A stretch of 64,000 nt of DNA from Bryobacterales bacterium (GTDB taxonomy: Bacteria > Acidobacteriota > Terriglobia > Bryobacterales > Bryobacteraceae): contig JADZAF010000057.1 of NCBI GenBank assembly GCA_020852755.1, positions 1-64,000 on the forward strand. The letters are read 5' to 3'. This document shows, piece by piece, positions 1 to 7,880 of the stretch; the stretch's first letter is position 1, and every line of letters starts with the position of its first letter. The notes under the pieces were generated by a model. The model was not told the DNA's origin. It saw only the letters and a list, made by a program, of their open reading frames with translations, and ran no database searches. The position numbers and the translations under genes are program-made.

Positions 1-44
1 GGACAGAGGGATTTAATTCGCCGGCGAATTAAATCCCTCTGTCC
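1..44. repeat. 44-bp perfect palindrome, REP-like
   Basis: Positions 1-22 are the exact reverse complement of 23-44, so the element can form a 22-bp hairpin or cruciform. It lies 3 bases beyond the araD stop codon and would sit at the 3' end of the araD mRNA. Its outer sequence GGACAGAGGGA recurs at 44062-44078, so it is probably one copy of a dispersed family rather than only a terminator. Confidence 0.75.
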
Positions 45-47
45 CCT

Positions 48-740
48 TTATTTCTGGCCGTACGTGGCGGCGGGGCCGTGTTTGCGCAGGAAGTGCTTGT
101 CTCGCTGGGCGGCGCTGAGGGGCGCTGCGGCGGGGTTCAGCGTCAGGCAGTAATAGGCCATGCGGGCGAGCTCCTCCAGGATCACGGCGGTGTGGGCGGC
201 ATCGGTGGCCGAGGCGCCCCAGCAGAACGGACCGTGCCCGGCCACCAGCACGGCGGCGATTTCGCCCGGGTCCAGATCGGCGAAGCGCCGCAGGATGGCC
301 AACCCGGTATTGCGCTCGTAATCGGATTCCATCTCCGCCGCGGCCATCGCTTCGGTCACCGGCACCGGCCCGCGGAAGTAGTCGGCGTGCGTCGTTCCCA
401 GGCAGGGGATCTCACGGCCGGCCTGGGCCCAGGCGGTCGCGTATCGTGAATGGGTGTGAATCACACCGCCGATCGCAGGAAACGCGCGGTACAACTCCAG
501 GTGGGTAGCCAGATCGGAGGAAGGCCGCAGGCGGCCGTCCACGATCCGCCCCTCCAGGTCGGTGATCACCATATCCTCGGGTTTCAGACACTCGTAGGGC
601 ACCCCGCTGGGCTTGATGGCCACCAGCCCGTCCGGCCGGGAGATGCCGCTGGCGTTGCCGAAGGTGTAGATGACGAGGCCTCGGCGCACCAGTTCCAGGT
701 TGGCCTCCAGAACTTCCTTTCGCAGCGTTTCCAGCAGCAT
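48..740 (-). CDS. araD: L-ribulose-5-phosphate 4-epimerase
   Basis: A class II aldolase/epimerase of 230 residues, almost exactly the length of E. coli AraD (231). Family chemistry: interconversion of L-ribulose 5-phosphate and D-xylulose 5-phosphate, feeding L-arabinose into the pentose phosphate pathway. The zinc ligands of the family are visible as D76, H95, H97 and H169; catalytic positions correspond to D120 and Y227. GNASG (28-32) and KPSG (43-46) form the phosphate-binding part. The C-terminal KHGPAATYGQ is typical of AraD rather than of fuculose-phosphate aldolase. The ATG at 740 is chosen because GGGGAGGGG lies just upstream; the frame stays open far beyond it, but only as an antisense shadow of the symporter gene. 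Divergent from that symporter, with 45 bp between the starts. Confidence 0.92.
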   Translation of the reverse strand: MLLETLRKEVLEANLELVRRGLVIYTFGNASGISRPDGLVAIKPSGVPYECLKPEDMVITDLEGRIVDGRLRPSSDLATHLELYRAFPAIGGVIHTHSRYATAWAQAGREIPCLGTTHADYFRGPVPVTEAMAAAEMESDYERNTGLAILRRFADLDPGEIAAVLVAGHGPFCWGASATDAAHTAVILEELARMAYYCLTLNPAAAPLSAAQRDKHFLRKHGPAATYGQK

Positions 741-770
741 CAATTTGACCCCTCCCCGGATTGTAACGTG

Positions 771-776
771 TAGAAT
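771..776 (+). promoter_or_regulatory. -10 box of the symporter gene
   Basis: TAGAAT, 9 bases before the GTG at 786. No convincing -35 is seen at the usual spacing. The short distance would give an almost leaderless mRNA from the GTG, or a short leader if translation starts at the ATG at 795. Confidence 0.35.
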
Positions 777-785
777 TGATCCTTT

Positions 786-2510
786 GTGATCGCCATGCCG
801 GCCCCTCTCTCCTGCCTCTTCCAAACCCAGCCCGCCCGCCTGGTCTCCCTGGCCACGGTGGATCTGCTGATCATCGCCATCTACTTCGCCGCCGTGCTGG
901 CCATCGGCTTCTATTTGAAGAGCCATACACGCACGGGCGAGGATTTCTTCCTGGCCGGCCGGGAGATGACGGCCTGGGTGGCGGGCCTGAGCTTTCTGGC
1001 CGCCAATCTCGGCTCGCTGGAGCTGATGGGCTGGGCCGCGGCGGCTTACCAGTACGGCATTCTGGCCACGCACTGGTATTGGATCGGCGCCATCCCGGCC
1101 ATGCTGTTCCTGGCCATCGTGATGATGCCGTTCTACTACATCTCGAAGACCCATTCCGTGCCGGGCTACTTGAAGCTGCGCTTCGGAGAGCCGGCACGGG
1201 CGCTGTCGGCGGTCTCTTTCGGCCTGATGACGGTGCTGATGAGCGGCATCAACATGTATTCCATGGCCCTGGTGTTGAAGGTGGTGCTGGGCTGGGACAT
1301 CAACTTCAGCATCTGGGTCTCTTCGCTCACCGTGGCGGTGTACGTGGCGCTGGGCGGGCTGCTCTCGGCTATCTTCAACGAGGTCCTGCAATTCGCGCTG
1401 ATCTGGCTGGGGGCGCTGCTCATCCCGGTGCTGGGGCTGATTGAAGCGGGCGGCTGGGACGGCATGACGGCCCGCATCGCGCGCAACTTCCCCGGCCAGG
1501 ACTACACGCACCTGTGGCGCACCCTGGGATCGTTCGGCGATAACCCCATGGGCATCCACTGGACGGGCATTGTGCTGGGCCTGGGCTGGGTGATCTCATT
1601 CGGCTACTGGACCACGGACTTCCTGGTGGTGCAGCGCGTGCTGGCGGCCCGCGACCTGCGTTCAGCCAAGATGGCTCCGGTGATCGGCGCGGCCTTCAAG
1701 ATGATGGTGCCGTTCATCGTGATCCTGCCCGGACTGCTGGGCCTGGCGCTGCTGCCCATGCCGCTGACCGGAGAGAGCCAGGCGCTGGCCAGCGGCGGGC
1801 ACAGCTACAACGAAGTGCTGCCTTTGATGCTGGCGCGCTACCTGGGCCCCGGGCTGCTGGGCCTGGGCATCACGGCCCTGATCGCCGGATTCATGTCGGG
1901 CATGGCAGGCAACGTGAGCGCCTTCGCGACGGTCTGGACGTACGACATCTACCGCGCGCTGATCAAGCGGGAGGCCAGCGACGCGCACTACCTGCGCATG
2001 GGCCGCTGGTGCACGATCCTGGGCGTGCTGGTCAGCATCGGCACGGCCTACCTGGTGATGCAGTTTCTCAGCATCATGGACTACGTGCAGGCGCTGTTCA
2101 GCTTCTTCATCGCGCCGCTGTTCGGGACGGTGCTGCTGGGGATGCTGTGGAAGCGGGCCACTCCGGCGGGCGGTTTCTGGGGCCTGCTGGCGGGAACGGC
2201 CTCGTCGATCGGGATGTGGATCTGGGCGCGCACCGACCCGGGCGCGCTGGCCTACATCGCCCTGTCGACCGAGGCCAAGGACATGGCGGAGAACATGTAC
2301 CGCGCCCTGTGGTCCTGGATCCTGTGCGTGGTGGTGACGGTGGCGGTCAGCCTGGCCACGCGCCCCAAGCCGGACCGGGAGATGGTAGGCCTGGTCTACG
2401 GTTTGACCGAGGTGCCGTCCGAGTCGCACCTGCCGCTGCACCAGCGGCCCATCTTCTGGACGGTGGTGGTGGCCGCCGTTTTTGTGGCATTGAATCTCAT
2501 CTTCTGGTAG
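786..2510 (+). CDS. sodium:solute symporter (SSS family)
   Basis: Integral membrane protein of up to 574 residues with about 13-14 hydrophobic helices, of the SSS/SGLT type (LeuT fold). The family couples sodium entry to uptake of a sugar, sugar acid or other small solute. Family-like stretches include FFLAGREMTAW near residue 57 and GMAGNVSAF near 373 in the sodium-site region. The start is uncertain: GTG at 786 or ATG at 795, both weakly supported by a ribosome site. It is divergent from araD, which makes a pentose or pentose-containing substrate plausible, but the sequence alone does not show the substrate. It is followed after 8 bases by a small membrane protein, so the two are probably co-translated. 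Confidence 0.88.
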   Translation: MIAMPAPLSCLFQTQPARLVSLATVDLLIIAIYFAAVLAIGFYLKSHTRTGEDFFLAGREMTAWVAGLSFLAANLGSLELMGWAAAAYQYGILATHWYWIGAIPAMLFLAIVMMPFYYISKTHSVPGYLKLRFGEPARALSAVSFGLMTVLMSGINMYSMALVLKVVLGWDINFSIWVSSLTVAVYVALGGLLSAIFNEVLQFALIWLGALLIPVLGLIEAGGWDGMTARIARNFPGQDYTHLWRTLGSFGDNPMGIHWTGIVLGLGWVISFGYWTTDFLVVQRVLAARDLRSAKMAPVIGAAFKMMVPFIVILPGLLGLALLPMPLTGESQALASGGHSYNEVLPLMLARYLGPGLLGLGITALIAGFMSGMAGNVSAFATVWTYDIYRALIKREASDAHYLRMGRWCTILGVLVSIGTAYLVMQFLSIMDYVQALFSFFIAPLFGTVLLGMLWKRATPAGGFWGLLAGTASSIGMWIWARTDPGALAYIALSTEAKDMAENMYRALWSWILCVVVTVAVSLATRPKPDREMVGLVYGLTEVPSESHLPLHQRPIFWTVVVAAVFVALNLIFW

Positions 2511-2518
2511 GAACCGTC

Positions 2519-2737
2519 ATGAGCGAGCACAAACATTTCATCTCTATCTGGTTTTTCATCGGGCTGCTGCTCTCGGTTTACGGCGCCCTGATTCTGGGCG
2601 CGGGCATCTACGACTATTTCAACCCGACGCCTCGCGACGTGGTGCTTGCGCAACTGCACGCCGCCATCTGGTGGGGAGCGCTGCTCCTGGTCCTGGGGCT
2701 GTTCTACGTGATTCACTTCCGCCCGGGCAAGGAGTAG
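2519..2737 (+). CDS. small two-helix membrane protein
   Basis: A 72-residue protein with two predicted membrane helices (about 8-30 and 48-66) joined by a short loop containing YDYFNPTPRD. It starts 8 bases after the symporter stop, so a partner or accessory-subunit role is likely; some SSS transporters are known to carry a small second subunit, but I cannot assign this protein to a named family. Its last 25 bases overlap the 3' end of the convergent histidine kinase gene. Function unknown. Confidence 0.7.
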   Translation: MSEHKHFISIWFFIGLLLSVYGALILGAGIYDYFNPTPRDVVLAQLHAAIWWGALLLVLGLFYVIHFRPGKE

Positions 2738-5397
2738 GGCGGTTGGGACCCGCCGGACTCGTCCGGGCCGGCTTCGAGAAGCGCCTGCACCATGGCGCAG
2801 AGGGCCGCCGCGGTATACGGTTTCTGCACGAAGCCCGATACCGGCTGCCCGTTGACGCGGCGCTCCACCTCGACGCGGTTGTAACCGCTCGAGATCAACA
2901 CCGGGATGCCGGGACGAAGTTCCCGCAGGCGGACCAGCGTCTCCTCCCCGCTGAGGCCGGGCATCCCAAGATCCAGCAGTACGACGGGCGGCTGCCCGGC
3001 ATGGCGCTGCAGCACCTCGATAGCCTGCTCACCGGAGCGGGCGGTCAGGACCTTGTGGCCGGCCTGCTGTAAGGCGGCCCGGGCGACGTTGAGGACCATG
3101 GGCTCGTCATCGACCACCAGCACGGTTCCGGCCACGCGAGCAGAGGCGGCGGCCTGGGAAGTCCCGGGCTGAGCGGCCCGGAGGGCGGCGGGAAACAGGA
3201 CCACGAACGACGTGCCCGTGCCGGGAGTGCTGGAGACTTCCACGGTTCCTCCGTGGGCGCGCACGATGCCGGAAACCGCCGAGAGGCCCAGCCCGCTGCC
3301 CGTGGCCTTGGTGGTGAAGAACGGCTCAAAAATGCGGGCCTTGGTCGCCTCGTCCATGCCGCAGCCGTTGTCCAGCACCTCCAGACGGACGTAGCGGCCG
3401 GCAGGCAGGCGGCAGGCGGCAGCCTCGCTTCGATTCAGCGAGACGGAGCCCAGCCGGACGGTGATCAGCCCCGGCTCCTCTCCGAGCGCCTCGGCGGCGT
3501 TGATGATCACGTTCATGAGTAGCTGCTGGATCTGGCCGGTGTGGGCGCGGATGGCGGGCAAGTCCGGCGTCAGGTCCAGGCGCAGCGAGGCCCGCGCGGG
3601 AATGGAGGACTGTACCAGCCTGGCGACGCGGCGCACCAGTTCGGCAAGATCCAGAGTTTCCAGCGCGGTTCTGCCCTTGCCGGAGTACGCCAGCATCTCG
3701 CGGGTGAGGCGCGCCGCGCTCTCGGCGGCTTTCACCACCTGGCCGGAAAATTCCTCCGCCGGGCTGCCGGGCGGAAGCAGTTCCGCCGCCAGGCTGGCGT
3801 TCCCCAGGATGCCTACCAGCAGGTTGTTGAAGTCGTGGGCGATTCCCCCGGCCAGGAGCCCGATACTCTCCAGCTTCTGGGCCTCGTGCACACGCTGCGC
3901 GAGGGCCTTGTGGTCCGTCAGGTCCACGGTGGCGCTGGTGAGACCCACGATCCGGCCGGCTTCGTCGCGGGCCGGTTCGTAGTTGTAAAGGTAGTGGCGG
4001 AGCCGGCCGTCCACGCTGAGTGCCAGCTCACCCTGCGCGCCCGCGCCGGAGGCCAGGACGCGCCGCTTGATTTCGATTACGGGAGCAGCGTCTTCCGAAC
4101 TCAGCAGATCCGCATCGGTCTTGCCAAGAATCGTGGAGGCCGAAAAGCCCGGCTGAGGGTTGTGAATCCAGGTATAGCGGAGGTCCGGATCCTGTTGCGC
4201 GACGGCGATGTTGGAGCCATGCAAAGCCACCCGGAAGCGCTCCTCGCTGCGGCGCAGGTCTTCCTCGATCCGCTTGCTCCCGGTAATCTCCAGACAGGCG
4301 CCCGTAATATAGAGCGGGCGTCCCTGTTCATCGGCCCGCGTCTTGCCTTTAGCCGCCAGCCAGTGAACGCTCCCGTCCGCCCAGACCACCCGAAAGTCAC
4401 GCTCCAGCGGGGAGCAGTCCACGGCCGAGCAAAGACAGTCAGCCATGACGGTGTCCCGGTCCTCGGGATGAATGAGGGCGAAGAACTCAGCCGCGGTGCG
4501 CGGACCCGGAACAGGCGCCAGGCCGAAGAGAGCATGCAGGCTCTCATCAAAATCTATTTCGCCGCTGGCAATATCCCAGCGGAAGGTCCCGGTGCGGGAG
4601 GCCTCCAGCGCCGCCCGCAGGCGCTCCTGGGTGGCCCGAAGTTCCTGTTCGGTGCGCTTGCGATGGTCGATGTCGGTGTTGGTGCCGAACCACTTTACGA
4701 TGCCGCCGTTCTCGTCATGGATGGGAAGAGCCCGGGTCTGGAACCAGCGGTAGACGCCATCGCCGCCGCGGATGCGGAACTCGACGTCGAACCGCTCGCC
4801 GGTCCCCACGACCGAGCGCCAGCGGTCCACGACCGCCGGCCGGTCATCGGGGTGGACGACGGCGAGCCATCCATAGCCCACCTGGTCCGCTTCCGGAACA
4901 CCGGTGTAGTCAATCCACTGGGGGCTGAGGTAGTCGCACTCCCCCCCGGGAGTACAGGTCCAGACGAAAAGCGGAAGGCCTTCCACCACGGTCCGGTAGC
5001 GCACCTGGCTCTCACGCAGCTCCTGCTGCGCCAGTTTGCGGCCGGAGATATCGCGGAACCAGGAGAAGATGCCGCCGGCCGGGCGGGGCGTCAGGTTCGT
5101 CTCGAGCCAGCACCGCCGCAGCGGGTCGTAGCTCTCGAAGCACACCGGCTGGCGTAGTGAGGCGGCGCGGCGGTAGTTCTCTTCGAAGGGGGTGCCGATC
5201 AGACCGGGGAAAGCGTCCCACAAAGTGCGGCCGAGCAACTCGCTCCGCGAATGCCCGAGCGTCTTCTCCGCGGAGGAGTTGACGTAGGCGAAAACGAACT
5301 CATCGTCCAGGGCGAACAGGCCGTCGTCGATGCTGTCCGCCAGCTCGCAGGCCAGTGTCTCGGAATCACATCCCGGGGCGTGGATGTCCGGTTTCAT
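2713..5397 (-). CDS. hybrid multi-PAS sensor histidine kinase with receiver domain
   Basis: A cytoplasmic 894-residue hybrid kinase with no membrane segment. Order: four PAS-like domains (about 18-120, 130-245, 258-375, 383-495), HisKA with phosphoacceptor H521 in GGIAHDFNN, HATPase_c with DNGCGMD (676-682) and the G2 box SGLGLS (701-706), and a C-terminal receiver (758-872) with D763/D764, phosphorylatable D809 and K859. It should autophosphorylate on H521 and pass the phosphate to D809; the signal is unknown. No output domain or separate response regulator lies nearby. The ATG at 5397 is preceded by GGAGAGGG; the frame is open further upstream, but that part crosses the promoter and has no domain. 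The 3' end overlaps the convergent small-protein gene by 25 bp. Confidence 0.93.
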   Translation of the reverse strand: MKPDIHAPGCDSETLACELADSIDDGLFALDDEFVFAYVNSSAEKTLGHSRSELLGRTLWDAFPGLIGTPFEENYRRAASLRQPVCFESYDPLRRCWLETNLTPRPAGGIFSWFRDISGRKLAQQELRESQVRYRTVVEGLPLFVWTCTPGGECDYLSPQWIDYTGVPEADQVGYGWLAVVHPDDRPAVVDRWRSVVGTGERFDVEFRIRGGDGVYRWFQTRALPIHDENGGIVKWFGTNTDIDHRKRTEQELRATQERLRAALEASRTGTFRWDIASGEIDFDESLHALFGLAPVPGPRTAAEFFALIHPEDRDTVMADCLCSAVDCSPLERDFRVVWADGSVHWLAAKGKTRADEQGRPLYITGACLEITGSKRIEEDLRRSEERFRVALHGSNIAVAQQDPDLRYTWIHNPQPGFSASTILGKTDADLLSSEDAAPVIEIKRRVLASGAGAQGELALSVDGRLRHYLYNYEPARDEAGRIVGLTSATVDLTDHKALAQRVHEAQKLESIGLLAGGIAHDFNNLLVGILGNASLAAELLPPGSPAEEFSGQVVKAAESAARLTREMLAYSGKGRTALETLDLAELVRRVARLVQSSIPARASLRLDLTPDLPAIRAHTGQIQQLLMNVIINAAEALGEEPGLITVRLGSVSLNRSEAAACRLPAGRYVRLEVLDNGCGMDEATKARIFEPFFTTKATGSGLGLSAVSGIVRAHGGTVEVSSTPGTGTSFVVLFPAALRAAQPGTSQAAASARVAGTVLVVDDEPMVLNVARAALQQAGHKVLTARSGEQAIEVLQRHAGQPPVVLLDLGMPGLSGEETLVRLRELRPGIPVLISSGYNRVEVERRVNGQPVSGFVQKPYTAAALCAMVQALLEAGPDESGGSQPPYSLPGRK

Positions 5398-5429
5398 CGC
5401 CAACCCTCTCCGCTCGGAATCGCAACCTA

Positions 5430-5459
5430 ATTCTAGCGGTCCGGAGCGTATAGCAGCAA
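5430..5459 (-). promoter_or_regulatory. promoter of the hybrid kinase gene
   Basis: On the minus strand TTGCTG (5459-5454) and TAGAAT (5435-5430) are separated by 18 bp. The -10 lies 32 bp upstream of the ATG at 5397. This is the best sigma70-like match in the divergent gap shared with the VOC gene. Confidence 0.55.
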
Positions 5460-5589
5460 GACATTCAGGTCCAGAACTATGGTTTAGCGCGGAACATACA
5501 TTGGAACTGTAATTTGCTTCACAAATACGTGACGCCCGCTGGGATATCATCGGGAAATAACCCGCAAGAGGCGTGGGGCGAGGAGGACT

Positions 5590-6063
5590 ATGGCAAAGAA
5601 AGTCAAAGCGATTCCGAAGGGCTATCATGCTGTGACTCCGTACCTGATCGTGGACCGGGCGGCGGAAGCCCTGGACTTCTACCAGAAGGCGTTCGGCGCC
5701 GAGGTGCTTATGCGCATGGACTCGCCCGGAGGCAGGATCGGGCACGCGGAGATCCGGATCGGGGATTCGATCGTCATGCTGGCGGACGAGCACCCCGAGA
5801 TGGGAGCCCGCGCACCGCTATCCTACGGCGGATCGCCGGTCCTGATCCACCTCTACGTAGAGAACGTGGACGCGGTGGTGGCGGCGGCCGTGGCGGCCGG
5901 GGCGAGGATGACCCGGCCGGTGGAGAACCAGTTCTACGGCGACCGCTCAGGCGGAGTGGAAGACCCGTTCGGGCACCAGTGGCACGTCACCACGCATGTC
6001 GAAGACGTGTCCATGGAGGAGATCCGGCGCCGGGCCGAACAAAAGATGGCCCAAGGGGGCTGA
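5590..6063 (+). CDS. VOC (glyoxalase/PhnB-like) family protein
   Basis: A 157-residue vicinal-oxygen-chelate protein close to the PhnB/YdcI-like group. It opens with the family pattern VTPYLIVDRAAEALDFYQKA and shows the second half-module ending FYGDRSGGVEDPFGHQW (about 117-133). Members are small dimers built from paired beta-alpha-beta-beta-beta units; some bind metal and act as lyases or resistance proteins, but many have no known reaction. The ATG is well placed after GAGGAGG. It is divergent from the hybrid kinase and appears monocistronic. The substrate cannot be inferred. Confidence 0.85.
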   Translation: MAKKVKAIPKGYHAVTPYLIVDRAAEALDFYQKAFGAEVLMRMDSPGGRIGHAEIRIGDSIVMLADEHPEMGARAPLSYGGSPVLIHLYVENVDAVVAAAVAAGARMTRPVENQFYGDRSGGVEDPFGHQWHVTTHVEDVSMEEIRRRAEQKMAQGG

Positions 6064-6195
6064 CTCGGAGAAGCCGGGTTTCTTCGCGGCGCGCGCCGGT
6101 TTCCGGGAAGCGGCCGGTCTCCAGCCGGTGGCTTGCCCGGACGGAAATCGCGCGAGCCGCGGTACGTTGGGGCGTCACAACAGGGGAATTACAGC

Positions 6196-6792
6196 TCACT
6201 GGTCCTCGAAGAAGCTGCCCGGAGTGGAAGTGCGGGTCCTCGGCGTCGGCTTGTCGGTCCTGGCGAAATCGGCCTTGGCCTCGCCGCTCGCGCCGATATC
6301 CTCGGCACCGGTTTGCCTCAGGATGTCCCTGGCCCGCCGCGCCCAGTCCCCGTTGTCGCAATGCACCGAGAGCAGGATGCCGCCCCGCTTGATGCGTCCC
6401 TCGTAACGCTTGGCTTCGTATTCCGGAATACCCATTCCGATGAGAGCGCCCGTGATGCCGCCGACAACGCCGCCGGCTCCGACTCCGGCCAGCGCCGCAA
6501 CAATCGGTCCGGCTGCGATGAAAGGCCCCAGGCCGGGTATGGTCAGCGCTCCGATCCCTACCAGCCAGCCCAAGGTCCCGCCGATAACAGCTCCGGAGGT
6601 CGCCCCGGTGGCGGTCCCTTCGGGGGCCTTGCTGTGCTTCTCATGGCCCAGATCCTTGTTGCCCATGTTCTCCGGGAACAGTACCGATATGTCGGTGTTC
6701 CGGAAGCCGGCTGCTTTCAGGCGGTCCACCGCATCCTCGACGCTTGCCCGGTCGGGATAGATCCCGAATGCGGCGGTATTCTTACCTGCCAT
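6196..6792 (-). CDS. glycine-zipper general-stress-type protein (GsiB/YflT-like N-domain)
   Basis: A 198-residue protein. Residues about 5-45 resemble the general stress protein 17M/YflT domain (FGIYPDRASVEDAVDRLKAA). The middle (about 60-125) is a long Gly/Ala-rich hydrophobic stretch with GxxxG spacing that could form a membrane hairpin or glycine zipper. A short alpha/beta segment (about 132-165, GGILLSVHCDNG) and a disordered tail follow. Proteins of this architecture are often annotated as low-temperature-induced or general stress proteins, but their activity is unknown. The gene stands alone between the VOC gene and mqnA. Confidence 0.75.
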   Translation of the reverse strand: MAGKNTAAFGIYPDRASVEDAVDRLKAAGFRNTDISVLFPENMGNKDLGHEKHSKAPEGTATGATSGAVIGGTLGWLVGIGALTIPGLGPFIAAGPIVAALAGVGAGGVVGGITGALIGMGIPEYEAKRYEGRIKRGGILLSVHCDNGDWARRARDILRQTGAEDIGASGEAKADFARTDKPTPRTRTSTPGSFFEDQ

Positions 6793-6882
6793 TACACATG
6801 CCTCCCGCCCTGGTGGAGAGCAACCGTCGGGCCACTGCGCCCGCGTTGCCGCGCGGGGGTCAACTGAAACACGGAAAACAGG

Positions 6883-7686
6883 TTAAGTGGGAATGGGCTT
6901 TTCGGAGTGCGGCGCCGCGGCGTAATATTTCCCGGCCAGCTGGAGAAACAGGTTCAGGCCCTCGTACTCGGCCGGACCCAGCTCCCAGACCATGACGCGG
7001 GTCAGGTAGTCGCGGGTGAGGGCCTCGGGCAGACGGCGCGGCCCGGATTCGGCGAGCACGATGTCATCCAGGCGCTCGCGGCCGAAACGGTAGGATTCGC
7101 GGAAGAGGCCGGCCACTTCCTCCGTAACCGCCGCGGCGCGCCCCGCCCACACGGCATAGACCATGGGCAAGCCCGTCATCCGCCACCATTCCTCGCCGAG
7201 GTCATGCACCTCCCAGGGCAGGGAGCGGGTGTCCACCTGCATGGCGGGATCGCCGATGATCACCGCCGCGTCGGCCGCGGCCAGCATGCGGTCCAAATCC
7301 GGCGCCATGGGAACCAGGAGGGGTTCGGTGTTGTAGCGGCGGGCCAGCACCGTCCGGGCCAGGGCCACCGAGGTGCGGGAACTGACATCAGCGGCCAGCG
7401 AACGCACTTCCCGGGGAGGAACACGGGAGATCATGAGGACGCTGCGCACCGGACCGTGACTGGCGATACCGAGGCCTGGGATCATCTTTAACTGCTGGCG
7501 TCCCAGTTCGATGGCCGGCACGATCCCGATATCGCATTCTCCCGAGGCGATCCGGTCGGCGCACCGGGAAGGCACATCGAAGGAGAGGTGGAACACCCCG
7601 CGCTGGGCGCCGTGAAGCATGCCCCACACCAGGGGAACCGTATTCAGATAGCTGACAACAGAGACTTTGAGCTGTGGTTGGGTCAA
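6883..7686 (-). CDS. mqnA: menaquinone biosynthesis chorismate dehydratase
   Basis: A 267-residue MqnA/MqnD-family protein with a periplasmic-binding-protein-like fold. It is assigned to MqnA, which converts chorismate to 3-[(1-carboxyvinyl)oxy]benzoate, the first step of the futalosine route to menaquinone. Family motifs: VVSYLNTVPLVWG (10-22), ECDIGIVPAIE (about 50-60) and the segment DAAVIIGDPAM (about 138-148). Translation must start at TTG (7686-7684): an in-frame TGA lies two codons upstream and no ATG or GTG occurs near the conserved N-terminus. The ribosome site is weak. MqnD is the alternative within the superfamily. No other mqn gene is in the window. Confidence 0.87.
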   Translation of the reverse strand: MTQPQLKVSVVSYLNTVPLVWGMLHGAQRGVFHLSFDVPSRCADRIASGECDIGIVPAIELGRQQLKMIPGLGIASHGPVRSVLMISRVPPREVRSLAADVSSRTSVALARTVLARRYNTEPLLVPMAPDLDRMLAAADAAVIIGDPAMQVDTRSLPWEVHDLGEEWWRMTGLPMVYAVWAGRAAAVTEEVAGLFRESYRFGRERLDDIVLAESGPRRLPEALTRDYLTRVMVWELGPAEYEGLNLFLQLAGKYYAAAPHSEKPIPT

Positions 7687-7880
7687 AGCTCAAGTGTCGC
7701 GCACCGCCCGGCCGGGATGCAAAGGAGGGCGAGTTTCGGATCCGGTCCAGGCGGCCGCCGGGGGCAGGATTCCGGTACCCGCTTTCCGGACGGTACTACC
7801 CCTGGAAAGGGGTTTGCGGCCCCACTGCGAAAGTGCTAATTTCAGGAAGGCGTCTTCCGCGTCGCGCCCACCTGAATCCC

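Noticed and set aside
741-1559. N-terminal extension of araD
   Set aside because: It would cross the divergent symporter gene; family length and ribosome site both fit the ATG at 740.
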